64,000 bases of DNA from BS750m-G69 sp964441235 (GTDB lineage Bacteria > Fidelibacterota > UBA2242), in contig CAYTUQ010000013.1 of assembly GCA_964441235.1 (NCBI GenBank), positions 1 to 64,000 on the forward strand. Direction: 5' to 3'. Shown here piece after piece: positions 51,399 to 60,818 of the stretch (positions within the stretch are counted from its first letter, which is position 1; every line of letters starts with the position of its first letter). The translations under genes were made by a program, and so were the position numbers. The notes beneath the pieces were generated by a model. It did not search any database. It was not told where the DNA came from and worked only from the letters and a program-made list of their open reading frames with translations.

Positions 51399-51983
51399 CT
51401 ATTTACCAATTTTATATTTTTTTAACTCTTCAGTAGTTACCTCTTCGGGTTGTTTATCGGACCATCCCCATTCTACAAAATAGGATGCTGAAGGAACATG
51501 ATATTTCTTATTATTCATAATTATAAAATAGTGTCCTCCTGCCTTTTTCCAAAGCACAAGTCTGGCATTTAAAACACTATCATAGTCTATTCCCTTTTTA
51601 TATTTCTTGAGATCTAATTTCGTTATAGATATCGGACCTTCCAGTGTCATTAAAAAATCTCTAGTTTTAATATCTGGTAAAACATGATAAAATCCATCTT
51701 GATCAATAAAATAATCTCTATCATCATCAATTAAATTGACCACTTTACCTTTAAATATGTGAGTTTTTATTTCTTTTATGTCATTATCTAACTTAGCAAT
51801 TCTAAAAACACTAAAAATGTTAACTTCTGATACAAAAGGGATGAAAGATATACCAATACAAATAAGAGTTAATGATAGAGTTATTGTATCAAAAGTAAAA
51901 TTATGAAGTTCAAAAATCCATCTTGAAATTATAATAACTGTAAGAATTATGATATTTACTATTGTCACTCTCTTAATCGTCAT
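51399..51983 (-). CDS. Cassette 1: membrane-anchored hypothetical protein
   Basis: A 194-aa protein with two hydrophobic segments (about 8-27 and 31-55: VTIVNIIILTVIIISRWIF; TLSLTLICIGISFIPFV), then a soluble domain (FKGKVVNLIDDDRDYFID, LVLWKKAGGHYFIIMNNKKY). No family is recognised. It is the only gene of the most distal, probably oldest cassette. Function unknown. Confidence 0.6.
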   Translation of the reverse strand: MTIKRVTIVNIIILTVIIISRWIFELHNFTFDTITLSLTLICIGISFIPFVSEVNIFSVFRIAKLDNDIKEIKTHIFKGKVVNLIDDDRDYFIDQDGFYHVLPDIKTRDFLMTLEGPISITKLDLKKYKKGIDYDSVLNARLVLWKKAGGHYFIIMNNKKYHVPSASYFVEWGWSDKQPEEVTTEELKKYKIGK

Positions 51984-52026
51984 ATATATTTTTCCTTATA
52001 TTACTATTTATCAATATTCTATTTAC

Positions 52027-52084
52027 ACATAACGGCAAAATCAGCGGCGCGTCTTTTTGCGTCCGCTGCATTTTTTTGTTATGT
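52027..52084 (-). repeat. attC site 2 (short, 58 bp)
   Basis: ACATAAC at 52027-52033 and GTTATGT at 52078-52084 pair at the ends. CAGCGG-CGC and its inverse GCGTCCGCTG form the L arms, with one extra base in the right arm. It is much shorter than the other sites. Confidence 0.8.
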
Positions 52085-52087
52085 GAT

Positions 52088-52981
52088 TTATTTGGCAAAT
52101 TTCCAAACATCTAGGATTAAGAAATTATCAAAGGTTTTAATATGGTTTTTAAGTATAGCCTCTGTTTTCATATTTGGTCTAATATCAAAGTAATACACAC
52201 CGTCCAAAGGATTTAGTTTTATAGTGTAGCCTTTAAAATGTCCCGGAAGAAACGTTGCATTAATGCCATATTTACCCTCTTTGCCTTTTCGCTGAACATC
52301 GTTTAGGAAAATAGCGAAATGAGGTGTTTTCGTATCTGTCAATCGATTATAAAGGAATTTATCAATGAAAATCTTGTCAAGCCTATCTTTACTTGATGTT
52401 TTAACCGAGCCAATTGCTTTAGTAATATCATCTACCTTTATTATTAAGTCGTGTTGATATTTCATTTTAAATGCTTCAACCCCTTCGACATTTACTGGAA
52501 CAGAAATAGTGCCATCAGTAACATCAACGCCTATTTCCAAAATAATCAAACGAATAAACCGTTCAAACAAATCACCATTTATTTTTCTTGCAGTATTTGA
52601 CTTGTTTGCTGGTAATGCATCCAATGCTGCTCCTATGGACTGTTGGCAGGTATATATATAGTCATTTAACAATTTTCGATTAGCCTTCGTTTTTGATGTC
52701 ATGCACTTAATGTTTTGTAAGAGAGTCAAGAACTTGTTACGATTAGAATCAAATGTTTCAATGGAAAGCATAAGATTACTATTAATAGGTCGTGTTACAT
52801 TAAATGTTCCATCTTTTTTGTATTGGAAGAATCTGTAATTGTTTTCGTTTCGGGAGATAATTACAGCTTGTAATTTTGTTTTTATAAATTCCAAGTAGTT
52901 GAGACAAAAATCCGTGTAATTTGCTATGGACTGAAACTTGTCTTTATTTGTTGCAGTGTTAACAATTTTTTTTAAATTCAT
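52088..52981 (-). CDS. Cassette 2: putative type II restriction endonuclease
   Basis: A 297-aa protein, start ATGA overlapping the methylase stop by 4 bp, the usual order of a type II system. A PD-(D/E)XK-like core is suggested by KYQHDLIIKVDDITKAIGSV then KTSSKDRLDKIFIDKF; the acidic residue before K is replaced (SVK), so the active-site form is uncertain. I cannot name the family or recognition sequence. The pair is one gene cassette between attC 2 and attC 3. Confidence 0.65.
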   Translation of the reverse strand: MNLKKIVNTATNKDKFQSIANYTDFCLNYLEFIKTKLQAVIISRNENNYRFFQYKKDGTFNVTRPINSNLMLSIETFDSNRNKFLTLLQNIKCMTSKTKANRKLLNDYIYTCQQSIGAALDALPANKSNTARKINGDLFERFIRLIILEIGVDVTDGTISVPVNVEGVEAFKMKYQHDLIIKVDDITKAIGSVKTSSKDRLDKIFIDKFLYNRLTDTKTPHFAIFLNDVQRKGKEGKYGINATFLPGHFKGYTIKLNPLDGVYYFDIRPNMKTEAILKNHIKTFDNFLILDVWKFAK

Positions 52982-53931
52982 CTAATTGAGTTCCTTCTAT
53001 TATCATTTGCTCTATCAAGGGCAATCCATTCTTCTTTTGTTTTACATGCGATATTTTCCAAACGCTCAATTGCCCATTTGTTATATTTATGGGAAAGGTC
53101 ACAACCGAGCCACTTACGGCCCAATTGTTCAGCAACAACAAGAGTTGTCCCAGAACCAGAAAATGGGTCAATGATTAAGTCATTTTTATTTGAAGAGGCA
53201 AGCAAAATCTTCCTTAATAACTCTTCTGGTTTTTGTGTAGGATGAGGTGTTTTTTCTCCCATACCATTACAGGTTGTCGGAACTTCAAGAATATCTTTGG
53301 GTTTTGCTCCTTGTGGATGTGGCGTCCAAACATCTTTTCGTTTTCCTCCATTTCCATACTGACTTGTCTCTGCTTGTGGATGGGAAGGGTATTTAAGGGT
53401 GTGTCTTCCATAGGAAATCCTCACATCATCAATGTTCATTGTAAATTTTTTGCTTTTTCTAAGATGAAGGATACTTTCATGTGAACGTCCCCAGTCTTTT
53501 CCTAAATTCGCTTTATTCTTATAATACCAAACTATCCACTTACAGCCTTTGAAATATTTCATGGATGGATGCTTTAAATCAGCCAAAATTTCTGAAAACC
53601 CACATATATAGAGAGTTCCTGTAACTTTTAAAACTCGGGCTGCTTCTTCAATCCATCTCATTGACCAATCAATATATTTCTCTTGACTTTCAAACTTATC
53701 CCAATCAGCTTTTTTTATATTGTACGGTGGATCAGCAAAAACAAGATCAACTGTTTCGCTTTCAATACTTTTTAACCATTCAATACTATCCCCTTCATAC
53801 AATACATTGCCCTTATTTTTATAAACAGGAAAGAAAGATGCATCATCTATCGTTGGTAGTTGCTCACCTCTCATTGGTGGTTCAAAAAGAAGTGCTTGCA
53901 TAAATTTTGATTTCATCTTTTTTATTGGCAT
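52978..53931 (-). CDS. Cassette 2: DNA methyltransferase (beta-class N6-adenine or N4-cytosine)
   Basis: About 317 aa. The catalytic motif IV DPPYNI comes first, the AdoMet motif DPFSGSGTTLVVAEQLGRKW last, so the motif order is that of the beta class. TPHPTQKPEELLRKI precedes motif I. DPPY favours N6-adenine, though N4-cytosine enzymes can share it. An open frame continues to 53970, but that start would lie inside attC 3; I chose the ATG at 53931. The cognate endonuclease overlaps its stop by 4 bp. Confidence 0.85.
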   Translation of the reverse strand: MPIKKMKSKFMQALLFEPPMRGEQLPTIDDASFFPVYKNKGNVLYEGDSIEWLKSIESETVDLVFADPPYNIKKADWDKFESQEKYIDWSMRWIEEAARVLKVTGTLYICGFSEILADLKHPSMKYFKGCKWIVWYYKNKANLGKDWGRSHESILHLRKSKKFTMNIDDVRISYGRHTLKYPSHPQAETSQYGNGGKRKDVWTPHPQGAKPKDILEVPTTCNGMGEKTPHPTQKPEELLRKILLASSNKNDLIIDPFSGSGTTLVVAEQLGRKWLGCDLSHKYNKWAIERLENIACKTKEEWIALDRANDNRRNSIR

Positions 53932-53950
53932 ATATTTTTTTATTTCCTGC

Positions 53951-54085
53951 ACATAACGGACAAGCGTCACCTACAGCGAAAAGTAATGCCGCTTATCTTT
54001 TCCTTTGCAAATAACCTTTTAAAAAACCTCAAAACCTGAAAATCATCGAGCAGCTTTCGCTGTTAGGTGCACGCAATGGTTAGCA
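53951..54085 (-). repeat. attC site 3
   Basis: R' ACATAAC at 53951 and R'' GTTAGCA at 54079-54085. Arms GTCACCTACAGCGAAA and TTTCGCTGTTAGGTGCAC pair with extra bases on the right. R'' matches R' of attC 4 exactly (TGCTAAC). 135 bp. Confidence 0.9.
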
Positions 54086-54091
54086 GTTGAA

Positions 54092-54415
54092 TTAACGCAA
54101 AAGCCTTTCCTGAAGTAAATCCTCCAAATCTCTACGTCCATCTAAAATACAATGAACATATACATCTGATTCAGTTATCTGATAGATTATTCTATAGGGA
54201 TTAAAATGTATCTCTCGATATTCGTAGATACCAATACGTTCCAATTCTGGTGGCGTATGTCCACGATTTGCCAATTCCGTTAGATTAAATATTTTCTCTT
54301 CTATATTTTCGAGTAATGTATCCGCTTTTTGAACTGAATCATTAATGGCGACATACTTATAGATACTGGAAATATCTTCTTCCGCATCGGAAATAATATA
54401 GACTTTGTATTTCAT
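54092..54415 (-). CDS. Cassette 3: ParE/RelE-superfamily toxin
   Basis: A 107-aa toxin: MKYKVYIISDAEEDISSIYK, then ELANRGHTPPELERIGIYEY, REIHFNPYRIIYQITESDVY and ILDGRRDLEDLLQERLLR. The pattern R-E-x-x-F-x-P-Y-R-I-I-Y and the C-terminal DGRRDxxxLL are typical. RelE-type members cut mRNA on the ribosome and ParE-type members poison gyrase; I cannot tell which. Its start overlaps the antitoxin stop. It is stabilising cargo common in integron arrays. Confidence 0.9.
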   Translation of the reverse strand: MKYKVYIISDAEEDISSIYKYVAINDSVQKADTLLENIEEKIFNLTELANRGHTPPELERIGIYEYREIHFNPYRIIYQITESDVYVHCILDGRRDLEDLLQERLLR

Positions 54416-54696
54416 CAGATTTTAATCTGACTGATACGATTGCGAATAGACTTAAAGGATTCGGAGACAGGTTTGTAATCTTTGTCTTTCAGACTTTTAC
54501 TACTCAAGGCAAGAATTTTTAGAAGTGCGAGGCTGTCCTGAATCTGTTCATATTTTTTTATATCCTGAAGAATTGCTTTGGCTTCACCATTCTGAGTTAT
54601 AACCAGGGTTTTATTACTATCGGTAATATCTCTGATTATTTCCGAAGCGTGAGCTTTAAGGTAACTGATAGGTTTTACGGCTTCACTTGTTTTCAT
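54415..54696 (-). CDS. Cassette 3: Phd/YefM-family antitoxin
   Basis: A 93-aa antitoxin: EAVKPISYLKAHASEIIRDI then NKTLVITQNGEAKAILQDIK. The N-terminal part binds DNA and the C-terminal part neutralises the toxin. It precedes and is coupled to the toxin gene. It probably autoregulates from the short upstream region before attC 4. Confidence 0.9.
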   Translation of the reverse strand: MKTSEAVKPISYLKAHASEIIRDITDSNKTLVITQNGEAKAILQDIKKYEQIQDSLALLKILALSSKSLKDKDYKPVSESFKSIRNRISQIKI

Positions 54697-54766
54697 CTTT
54701 TAATCTCCATATATACCGACTTAATATAGTCTATATTGTGGTCTATAGCAATATCTTTTTTTACAC

Positions 54767-54902
54767 TGCTAACGCACCGATCACCGGCCGGAATAGCAGC
54801 AATACAGGCAATAATCTTAGCCAATTAATATACAATGCCACTATAAAGCATGTTTGCAAAATCGGCCAGCTATTCCGGTCGGGTGGATTGGATTTGTTAG
54901 CC
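54767..54902 (-). repeat. attC site 4
   Basis: R' TGCTAAC at 54767-54773 and R'' GTTAGCC at 54896-54902. Arms ATCACCGGCCGGAATAGC and GCTATTCCGGTCGGGTGGAT pair with an extra base on the right. R'' matches R' of attC 5 (GGCTAAC). 136 bp. Confidence 0.9.
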
Positions 54903-55013
54903 ACCGCCTTTTTGTTTTTTAATATTCTTCAATACTTAACTTAACATGAAACCATAATTCACAAATATTTTCCAGACCTGGATGAATCGCAGGTCTAAAT
55001 TTTAGCATTTTTA

Positions 55014-58000
55014 CTAAACAATTTCAGAGATATGCTTTCTTAGAATGTTCAATGAATTCTCCGGTGCGCCGGTTTTTTCAGCTTTTTCAAGTTGCTTAAT
55101 CGCATCACCTTTTCGTTTCATTTTAGTATACATTATACCCAGATTACAATGAGCAAGTGGGTAATTACCCTTCAGAATTTCAATTGATTTCAGAAAATGT
55201 TTTTCTGCTATATCAAATTGTTTCAGTATTGAATATGCATTACCCAAATTATGTTCTACAATTGGGAAATTGGGTTTTATCGTATTAAATTCTAACAATA
55301 CTTCAATTTCTTTATCCGTTTTTTGTGTACGATGATAAATGTTGGATTTTAAGAAGAGCATAAACAATTGAACATCGACATGTTCATATTTCTGCATGAT
55401 TCGATCGATCATGATCAGGCATTGATTATACATCTCCCCCTGAATATGTTCCATCACTTCATCAATTTCCCTTTCATTTTCTTCCCCAATCTGAACTTTT
55501 GCTTTTGTAAGAAGGCTTTCATGGAAATATAGGGCAGGCGATTCACCTATAAAAAGAGTACTGATATATCCACTATTATGTTGTGTTTGTTCAATTAAGT
55601 TTTTATCTCCCAGATAATTCGCGAAGCTTTCTGCAACTGCCATCATATGCAGTGCATTGTATTGGTTTCCCAGATGTGCAAAGCACAGCGCCGCAGCCAT
55701 GCTACACATGCACGATTCACGACTATCCCCGATAACATCAGACCAAATTCTATATATTGATAGATATACATCAAGTGCGTTCTTGTACTCTTTCCTTTGG
55801 AAGTAACGATCTGCGGCTATTCTTAATCCAAAGCAGAGTATTGTTTTGTCATCTATTTCTTCTGCAATTCTATTCGCTTTTCCCACCAACTGAGCTGCTT
55901 CATTATCTTTATCCGTATTCACATATTTGGCAGCAATCTCGATCAGTGTGTTAGCATATAGATGAGGGTATAAATCCTGTTGGTCATTTTCCTCTATGTA
56001 TTTTCTGATTTCATGAGAGATTTTTAACGCTTCATCTTCTCTATCCAGACAATCTATTACATAACCGACATTCGATTTTGCTATAAGCCAATGCATCTCG
56101 TTGTTATCAAAGTCCTTCTCATACTTCGTCGTTGCCGTGTTGTATAAAAGTTCGACTTTATGCCAGTGCCCCCTTTGAGAATAAAGCTTGGCGAGAAAAA
56201 CAAGTCCGTCACCTGGCCTTAGGCGAAGACGATCAATCCAGGATACTATGGCCGAATTTATAATGGTCAAATCAATTTCTTCATTTACTGCAACCCCTGA
56301 ATGGCCTCCAAATTGTTCGATAAAGTAATTACTCACCTTAGCGGGAACATCGTGACTCCTTTCTTTTTCATTTTCCGGTTTAAGAACAACTCTCTCTTTA
56401 TTATTTTTTGCCCATTCTTTAACAGATTGAGGCAGTTGGCATGCATATTCTACCCAAACTCCGCGACAATTGTATTCACGATTTGTTAATATAGGCATGA
56501 TGTCGGCGGCGTCTGATCCCGAATACCCCATTACACATATCTTTTTTTTCTTTAATACATTTTGCAGCCATAGTGCTTTGGGTATACTTAGAAATGTTCC
56601 GGGAGCTATCTGTTGAGCTTGTTCCTCTGCTTTCTTCTTATGAATGTCATCACCAACAACCATACTTTTATCCGAACCCGCAGCTACCCCCGACATAGTT
56701 AAAGCCAAGCTACCATAATCGCTGATATCCCCATGTATTTTGGCCAACACTCCATCATACAACGAATTATCAATGGCATGCTGGAAATCCTTATCAGTGA
56801 TCAGAATTTTAATGTTGCTATCGTCTAAAGCGCTTTCTATCTTTTGGTCAAAATTCGTTGTTATCACCGTGTGTCCTTTCTTAAGCGACTGAGCCAGCAT
56901 TCTATGATGTAAATTAGGTTGTCCGATCTCTAGTAAATCAACAAACCGTATCACCGGAAAACCAAATGAATCATATAGTGCCTGAAATGTAGGTTCAAAG
57001 GGTAGCATGCACAGATCAGCTTCGGGACTGTCAGATTTCACTCCTGTTAACTCACAACACAGTTTCTTGTAAGCTTCCTCTTCGTTGGTTATTTGTAATA
57101 TGTTGGAAATTTCAACTTTGTCTAATTCATAATAGAAGTGGAATATCACCTTTAAAATGTCAGATGCCTTTAATAAACAAGAAGGGTAAGGAAAGGAAAT
57201 CCCGGCACCAATAAAAAATGCTGTGGATGAATCATTTAAGACCTCGATAATCTTCAGTTCCTTTTCAGATAAGCTATGATTACCGCATTTAGGAAAAAAA
57301 TAATCTTCAGACTTATAAGCGTTGAGAATTCTTTCCATCTCAGCGGATCTTGTTATCCTTCCCTGAACTCGTCTTGCACCCAACTGGGCCTTTCGATTGG
57401 CAGAATACCGATTTGAACGTTCAAAATATTTTCGCGCTTCGTCCCACTCACCAAGCTGCTCTAAACACTGTGCCAGATTCACGCATATCTGCTCATCAGG
57501 TTGATATACCGAAATCGACTTTTGATAATATTCAAAGGCCTTAGAAAAGTTCTTTTTAGATGCGTTGAGATTCCCAAGATTGTTATATAGATTTTGTTCA
57601 TTCTCTCGGGTTGGTTTAAGTTCGAGCGCCTTTAAAAGTTGATTTTCGGCTTCTGTATATCTTCCTTCACTGATTAAAATATTTGAAATACTAATACGCG
57701 GATTTGGATCAATAGGATTAAGTTCGATGGCCTTCTCAAATCTTTGTAGCGCTTCCTCAAAAGAACCTCTTTGGGCTAAACTTATTCCCTCCAGGTTTAA
57801 TTTATGGGATTGCATAGGATCAAATTGAGTAATTTCTATTACCTTCCTGTTATCAGGGTTATCACGATAGGTATATTCATGTGCAAATAATGTACTTTGT
57901 AATCCTTTGGAGATTAACCAACCTGCTACAATAGCAGATAGAACCGAAATTGACCAATTGTATGTTTTATACCAAATAATTAAGAATAATATATTAGAAA

Positions 58001-58244
58001 AAGCAGGAAAACTGATAAAGCACAATTGGCGCCCAAGATAAAATGAATCTTTCGTTGGTTTAATAAATATGTACCTGGCATTTCCAAGAATATAAATTGT
58101 AATTATGGACAAAAAAGCAAGCAGCCAATAGTTAAAATCAGAAATAAATAATATTCCTATCCATATTCCGCCCAAAATTGTGGCACTGAATAAAAAAAAT
58201 GCACATCCCAATACAGGATTGGTATTATCTTTTGATTGATTCAT
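55014..58244 (-). CDS. Cassette 4: membrane-anchored TPR-SIR2-TPR protein, probable defence NADase
   Basis: A 1076-aa protein. Residues 13-112 hold about four hydrophobic segments. TPR repeats follow at about 145-285 (GSFEEALQRFEKAIELNP). A SIR2-like domain spans about 340-600: FFIGAGISFPYP (GAGIS 346-350), HTVITTNFDQKIES, LAKIHGDISDYG and CVMGYSGSDAADI. The C-terminus (about 680-1070) is a second TPR array. SIR2 domains in defence proteins such as ThsA and DSR deplete NAD on infection. The domain order, the membrane anchor and the SIR2 core placed between two TPR blocks fit an NLR-like sensor. Activity is inferred. Confidence 0.82.
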   Translation of the reverse strand: MNQSKDNTNPVLGCAFFLFSATILGGIWIGILFISDFNYWLLAFLSIITIYILGNARYIFIKPTKDSFYLGRQLCFISFPAFSNILFLIIWYKTYNWSISVLSAIVAGWLISKGLQSTLFAHEYTYRDNPDNRKVIEITQFDPMQSHKLNLEGISLAQRGSFEEALQRFEKAIELNPIDPNPRISISNILISEGRYTEAENQLLKALELKPTRENEQNLYNNLGNLNASKKNFSKAFEYYQKSISVYQPDEQICVNLAQCLEQLGEWDEARKYFERSNRYSANRKAQLGARRVQGRITRSAEMERILNAYKSEDYFFPKCGNHSLSEKELKIIEVLNDSSTAFFIGAGISFPYPSCLLKASDILKVIFHFYYELDKVEISNILQITNEEEAYKKLCCELTGVKSDSPEADLCMLPFEPTFQALYDSFGFPVIRFVDLLEIGQPNLHHRMLAQSLKKGHTVITTNFDQKIESALDDSNIKILITDKDFQHAIDNSLYDGVLAKIHGDISDYGSLALTMSGVAAGSDKSMVVGDDIHKKKAEEQAQQIAPGTFLSIPKALWLQNVLKKKKICVMGYSGSDAADIMPILTNREYNCRGVWVEYACQLPQSVKEWAKNNKERVVLKPENEKERSHDVPAKVSNYFIEQFGGHSGVAVNEEIDLTIINSAIVSWIDRLRLRPGDGLVFLAKLYSQRGHWHKVELLYNTATTKYEKDFDNNEMHWLIAKSNVGYVIDCLDREDEALKISHEIRKYIEENDQQDLYPHLYANTLIEIAAKYVNTDKDNEAAQLVGKANRIAEEIDDKTILCFGLRIAADRYFQRKEYKNALDVYLSIYRIWSDVIGDSRESCMCSMAAALCFAHLGNQYNALHMMAVAESFANYLGDKNLIEQTQHNSGYISTLFIGESPALYFHESLLTKAKVQIGEENEREIDEVMEHIQGEMYNQCLIMIDRIMQKYEHVDVQLFMLFLKSNIYHRTQKTDKEIEVLLEFNTIKPNFPIVEHNLGNAYSILKQFDIAEKHFLKSIEILKGNYPLAHCNLGIMYTKMKRKGDAIKQLEKAEKTGAPENSLNILRKHISEIV

Positions 58245-58366
58245 AGAATTAATGGTAATTATATACTTGTTAGAGTATCTTTATTCATCCATATGAAACT
58301 TAAGAACAAACAACTGACTACGCAAAAGCAATATTTGGATATTTAAAAAAAAGGCGTTTCATTATG

Positions 58367-58783
58367 CTACTCGACTGTAGTCGTAATTAGACCATTCTCT
58401 CTCGCCAAATGTGAAAGACGTTCTGCGAGATCAAAGAGGTTCGATGCTGTTACTTGAGAGACAGACTCCTTCATGAATGATGCCCGAATAATGATCTGTT
58501 CTTGACCTGGTACTGGGGCAAGAAACCGCATGAGAACAAGACGGTGATCGTCTGCGAACTCATAGAGAAGTTGAATGCGCCGAGCTGCGTCTTCTTCCGA
58601 ACTTGTCCAGCCCAACTGAACGAGGCATACAAGTTGCTTGTCGGGAGCTTGTTCAGTTATAGACTTCACTAAATAAGGATAGGAGAAACCTCTAGGAACT
58701 GGTGACATCACCATTGACGGGAGGTTTTCCCAAGTTCGTGGAACCTGCTTCTGTTCGCTCATGGGGACACTCCAACTTACCAC
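58367..58783 (-). CDS. Cassette 4: hypothetical 138-aa protein
   Basis: A cytoplasmic protein of visibly higher G+C than SIR2. VPRTWENLPSMVMSPVPRGF, VCLVQLGWTSSEEDAARRIQ and LLYEFADDHRLVLMRFLAPV suggest a small alpha-beta fold, perhaps like YbjN or secretion-chaperone proteins, but I do not recognise it. Its start overlaps the ankyrin gene by 7 bp; the ATG at 58762 is an alternative. Confidence 0.55.
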   Translation of the reverse strand: MVSWSVPMSEQKQVPRTWENLPSMVMSPVPRGFSYPYLVKSITEQAPDKQLVCLVQLGWTSSEEDAARRIQLLYEFADDHRLVLMRFLAPVPGQEQIIIRASFMKESVSQVTASNLFDLAERLSHLARENGLITTTVE

Positions 58784-59538
58784 CTACCGTCGAATTTCCG
58801 GCGTGCCAATTGTACAAGGTCTGGGAACTTTTTTTCAGCATCACGAAGCATGTGCTCAGGCATCTCTTTGAAAGGATTCTTGCCCTGCTGAATCAGATGC
58901 TCTATGAAGCGACGGGTCAACTCATCCTCTGACATGCCTGTGTTGTCCATAACTTCCTCGGGCGATGGAACAGGCTTGTCTACCCCATGTAGGTAATCTT
59001 TCACCCCATACTCCTTCTTGATTAGTGCCAGTACCTCTTTCCGAGTTCTCTCTTTATCTTGGAGCGGCATATTCTCCGGAAATTCAAGATTTATCTTTTC
59101 CTCCACGTGTTCAGCAATGGCTTCAGGACTACTGGTGGGGAAGTGTATACGCGCCATAACAACAAGCTGGCCGATCTTCGGTTCTATCTGAAGCCTAAAG
59201 CGAGGATCCATAGCGAACTCTTCATGCCCTGTGCGTAGGCGTGTTCCCGCTTTCCGAAGAATCATTGCTATCTCCCCATACCCATGTGATTCAGCAAAAG
59301 CTAAGGGCATTGCGTGATTTCTTTGACTAGGAATATTTACATCTGCACCGTAATCTACCAATATCTGAACCATTTCGGGATCATGATTGAGCGCATAGTG
59401 AATTGGGAAAGCACTGTCATCAGAATCGCATTTGTTCGGATCAGCACCTTGGTCGAGCATTTTGCGTACAGCGCGTATATCGCCAGCCAGAACTGCGTGT
59501 GAGAGAGTCTTGTGCTTGCTGGAACCAAACGGCCACAT
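58777..59538 (-). CDS. Cassette 4: ankyrin-repeat protein
   Basis: A 253-aa protein with three or four ankyrin repeats at 10-105 (SHAVLAGDIRAVRKMLDQGA; FPIHYALNHDPEMVQILVDY) and a helical C-terminal part (TGMSEDELTRRFIEHLIQQG). No signal peptide. It is co-translated with the 138-aa protein. It has a strong GGAGG site and its start is just inside the cassette. It is the first gene after the cassette start, so it would be best placed for expression from upstream. Confidence 0.75.
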   Translation of the reverse strand: MWPFGSSKHKTLSHAVLAGDIRAVRKMLDQGADPNKCDSDDSAFPIHYALNHDPEMVQILVDYGADVNIPSQRNHAMPLAFAESHGYGEIAMILRKAGTRLRTGHEEFAMDPRFRLQIEPKIGQLVVMARIHFPTSSPEAIAEHVEEKINLEFPENMPLQDKERTRKEVLALIKKEYGVKDYLHGVDKPVPSPEEVMDNTGMSEDELTRRFIEHLIQQGKNPFKEMPEHMLRDAEKKFPDLVQLARRKFDGRW

Positions 59539-59568
59539 TTGAGTACCTCCTGATTAATCTTGTTTGGC

Positions 59569-59700
59569 GGCTAACGCCCCGCATGAGCCACGCTGAGTTT
59601 CAAAGCGCCTCTCTTTTGTTGTTCTAAAATCTTTTGAAAAATCGTAATACCTCAAATTCATCGAACAGCTTTCAGCGTTGGCTCGATGCGATGGTTAGCG
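59569..59700 (-). repeat. attC site 5
   Basis: R' GGCTAAC at 59569-59575 and R'' GTTAGCG at 59694-59700. Arms GAGCCACGCTGAG and CAGCGTTGGCTC pair with an extra base on the right. R'' matches R' of attC 6 (CGCTAAC). 132 bp. Confidence 0.9.
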
Positions 59701-59860
59701 CAGTAGTTCTTTTCATTGCACAGAATTATCAATCTTGCACAAACTTTCCACAATATTAATTTCAAAAGTTAGTCCTTTATTTTCTATTTGGTTCTTTCGA
59801 CAATCAATTTATAGGTTATTTCTTATACTCTCTGCCTCCCAGATTTATTTTATACCGTCC

Positions 59861-60646
59861 TCATAACTTATCCATCAAAGATAAAAAAAGAAGTAAAAGC
59901 CAACCTATAATCATTCCAAGTGTAAAAGGGGGAAAAAGAACACAAGCAATCATTGGATATATTTTATCTATATCGTAAAAATTCTGGACCGTAAATTCTC
60001 TCAGTCCTAATAAATAACTCTGTAATTCAATTAGTACTATAACAACAAGTATACATAAAAGATAACTTCGAAATGAAAATGAAATATCTTCCTTAAAAAT
60101 CAAGGTGCTCCCACCTATACATGCCATCCCTCCTAACCAAACATACAAAAATACATCTGCTAAGAAACATATCGCATTGTAAAAATCAAGAAAAAACTCA
60201 ACAAAAATACTTAAAAAGACGACAAAAACCCCAATAACAACAAGAAAAACATAATAAGCTATTATAGAAATAAACCATGTGGCTATTGCCCCTGATACAG
60301 CACCACCTATAACGTTTATCCTTCTTTTCTCAGAACAATGCCAATCAACTGACATATTAATATCATACCAATATAAACGCCATTTAGATTTAGTAAGTAA
60401 TGCAAATCCTAAAATTCCACCTAAGAATAAACCATAGCGGACATAAAACCAGATTTCGACAATAGAAGGTGATATTATAGGAATAGTAGCAGTAAGTCCA
60501 TTATCTTTTATAAGGTAATATTCTGGGCTCATTATTGATAATTTATAGATAGATTTTATCTGAGCTACAACAACGCCTATTTCTGCACCCAAGATCATAA
60601 GGAATGAAATTAGAATTATCAATGATTTAAGATTTTTTGAATTCAT
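59861..60646 (-). CDS. Cassette 5: integral membrane protein, unknown
   Basis: A 261-aa protein with about six hydrophobic segments (LIILISFLMILGAEIGVVVA; YYVFLVVIGVFVVFLSIFV; GMIIGWLLLLFLSLM). No family is recognised. It is the only gene of a cassette bounded by attC 5 and attC 6. Confidence 0.6.
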   Translation of the reverse strand: MNSKNLKSLIILISFLMILGAEIGVVVAQIKSIYKLSIMSPEYYLIKDNGLTATIPIISPSIVEIWFYVRYGLFLGGILGFALLTKSKWRLYWYDINMSVDWHCSEKRRINVIGGAVSGAIATWFISIIAYYVFLVVIGVFVVFLSIFVEFFLDFYNAICFLADVFLYVWLGGMACIGGSTLIFKEDISFSFRSYLLCILVVIVLIELQSYLLGLREFTVQNFYDIDKIYPMIACVLFPPFTLGMIIGWLLLLFLSLMDKL

Positions 60647-60668
60647 GTTGCATCAAATCAAATTACTA

Positions 60669-60801
60669 CGCTAACAGACAAGTGTCACCTACGGCGGGAT
60701 TGACTTCGCCAATTCCCAAACAATTCAAAATCGCTTTGCAAACTCATAAAATCATCAATCAAAAAACAGCTCCCGTCGTTAGGTGCACACAATGGTTAGG
60801 C
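60669..60801 (-). repeat. attC site 6
   Basis: R' CGCTAAC at 60669-60675 and R'' GTTAGGC at 60795-60801. Arms TGTCACCTACGGCGGGA and TCCCGTCGTTAGGTGCACA pair. R'' matches R' of attC 7 (GCCTAAC). 133 bp. Confidence 0.9.
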
Positions 60802-60818
60802 AGGCTTCTCTTTTTTAT

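Noticed and set aside
58245..58366. A hidden attC between SIR2 and the 138-aa gene
   Set aside because: No R'/R'' pair or arms with an extra base could be found; the matching outer ends show one cassette.
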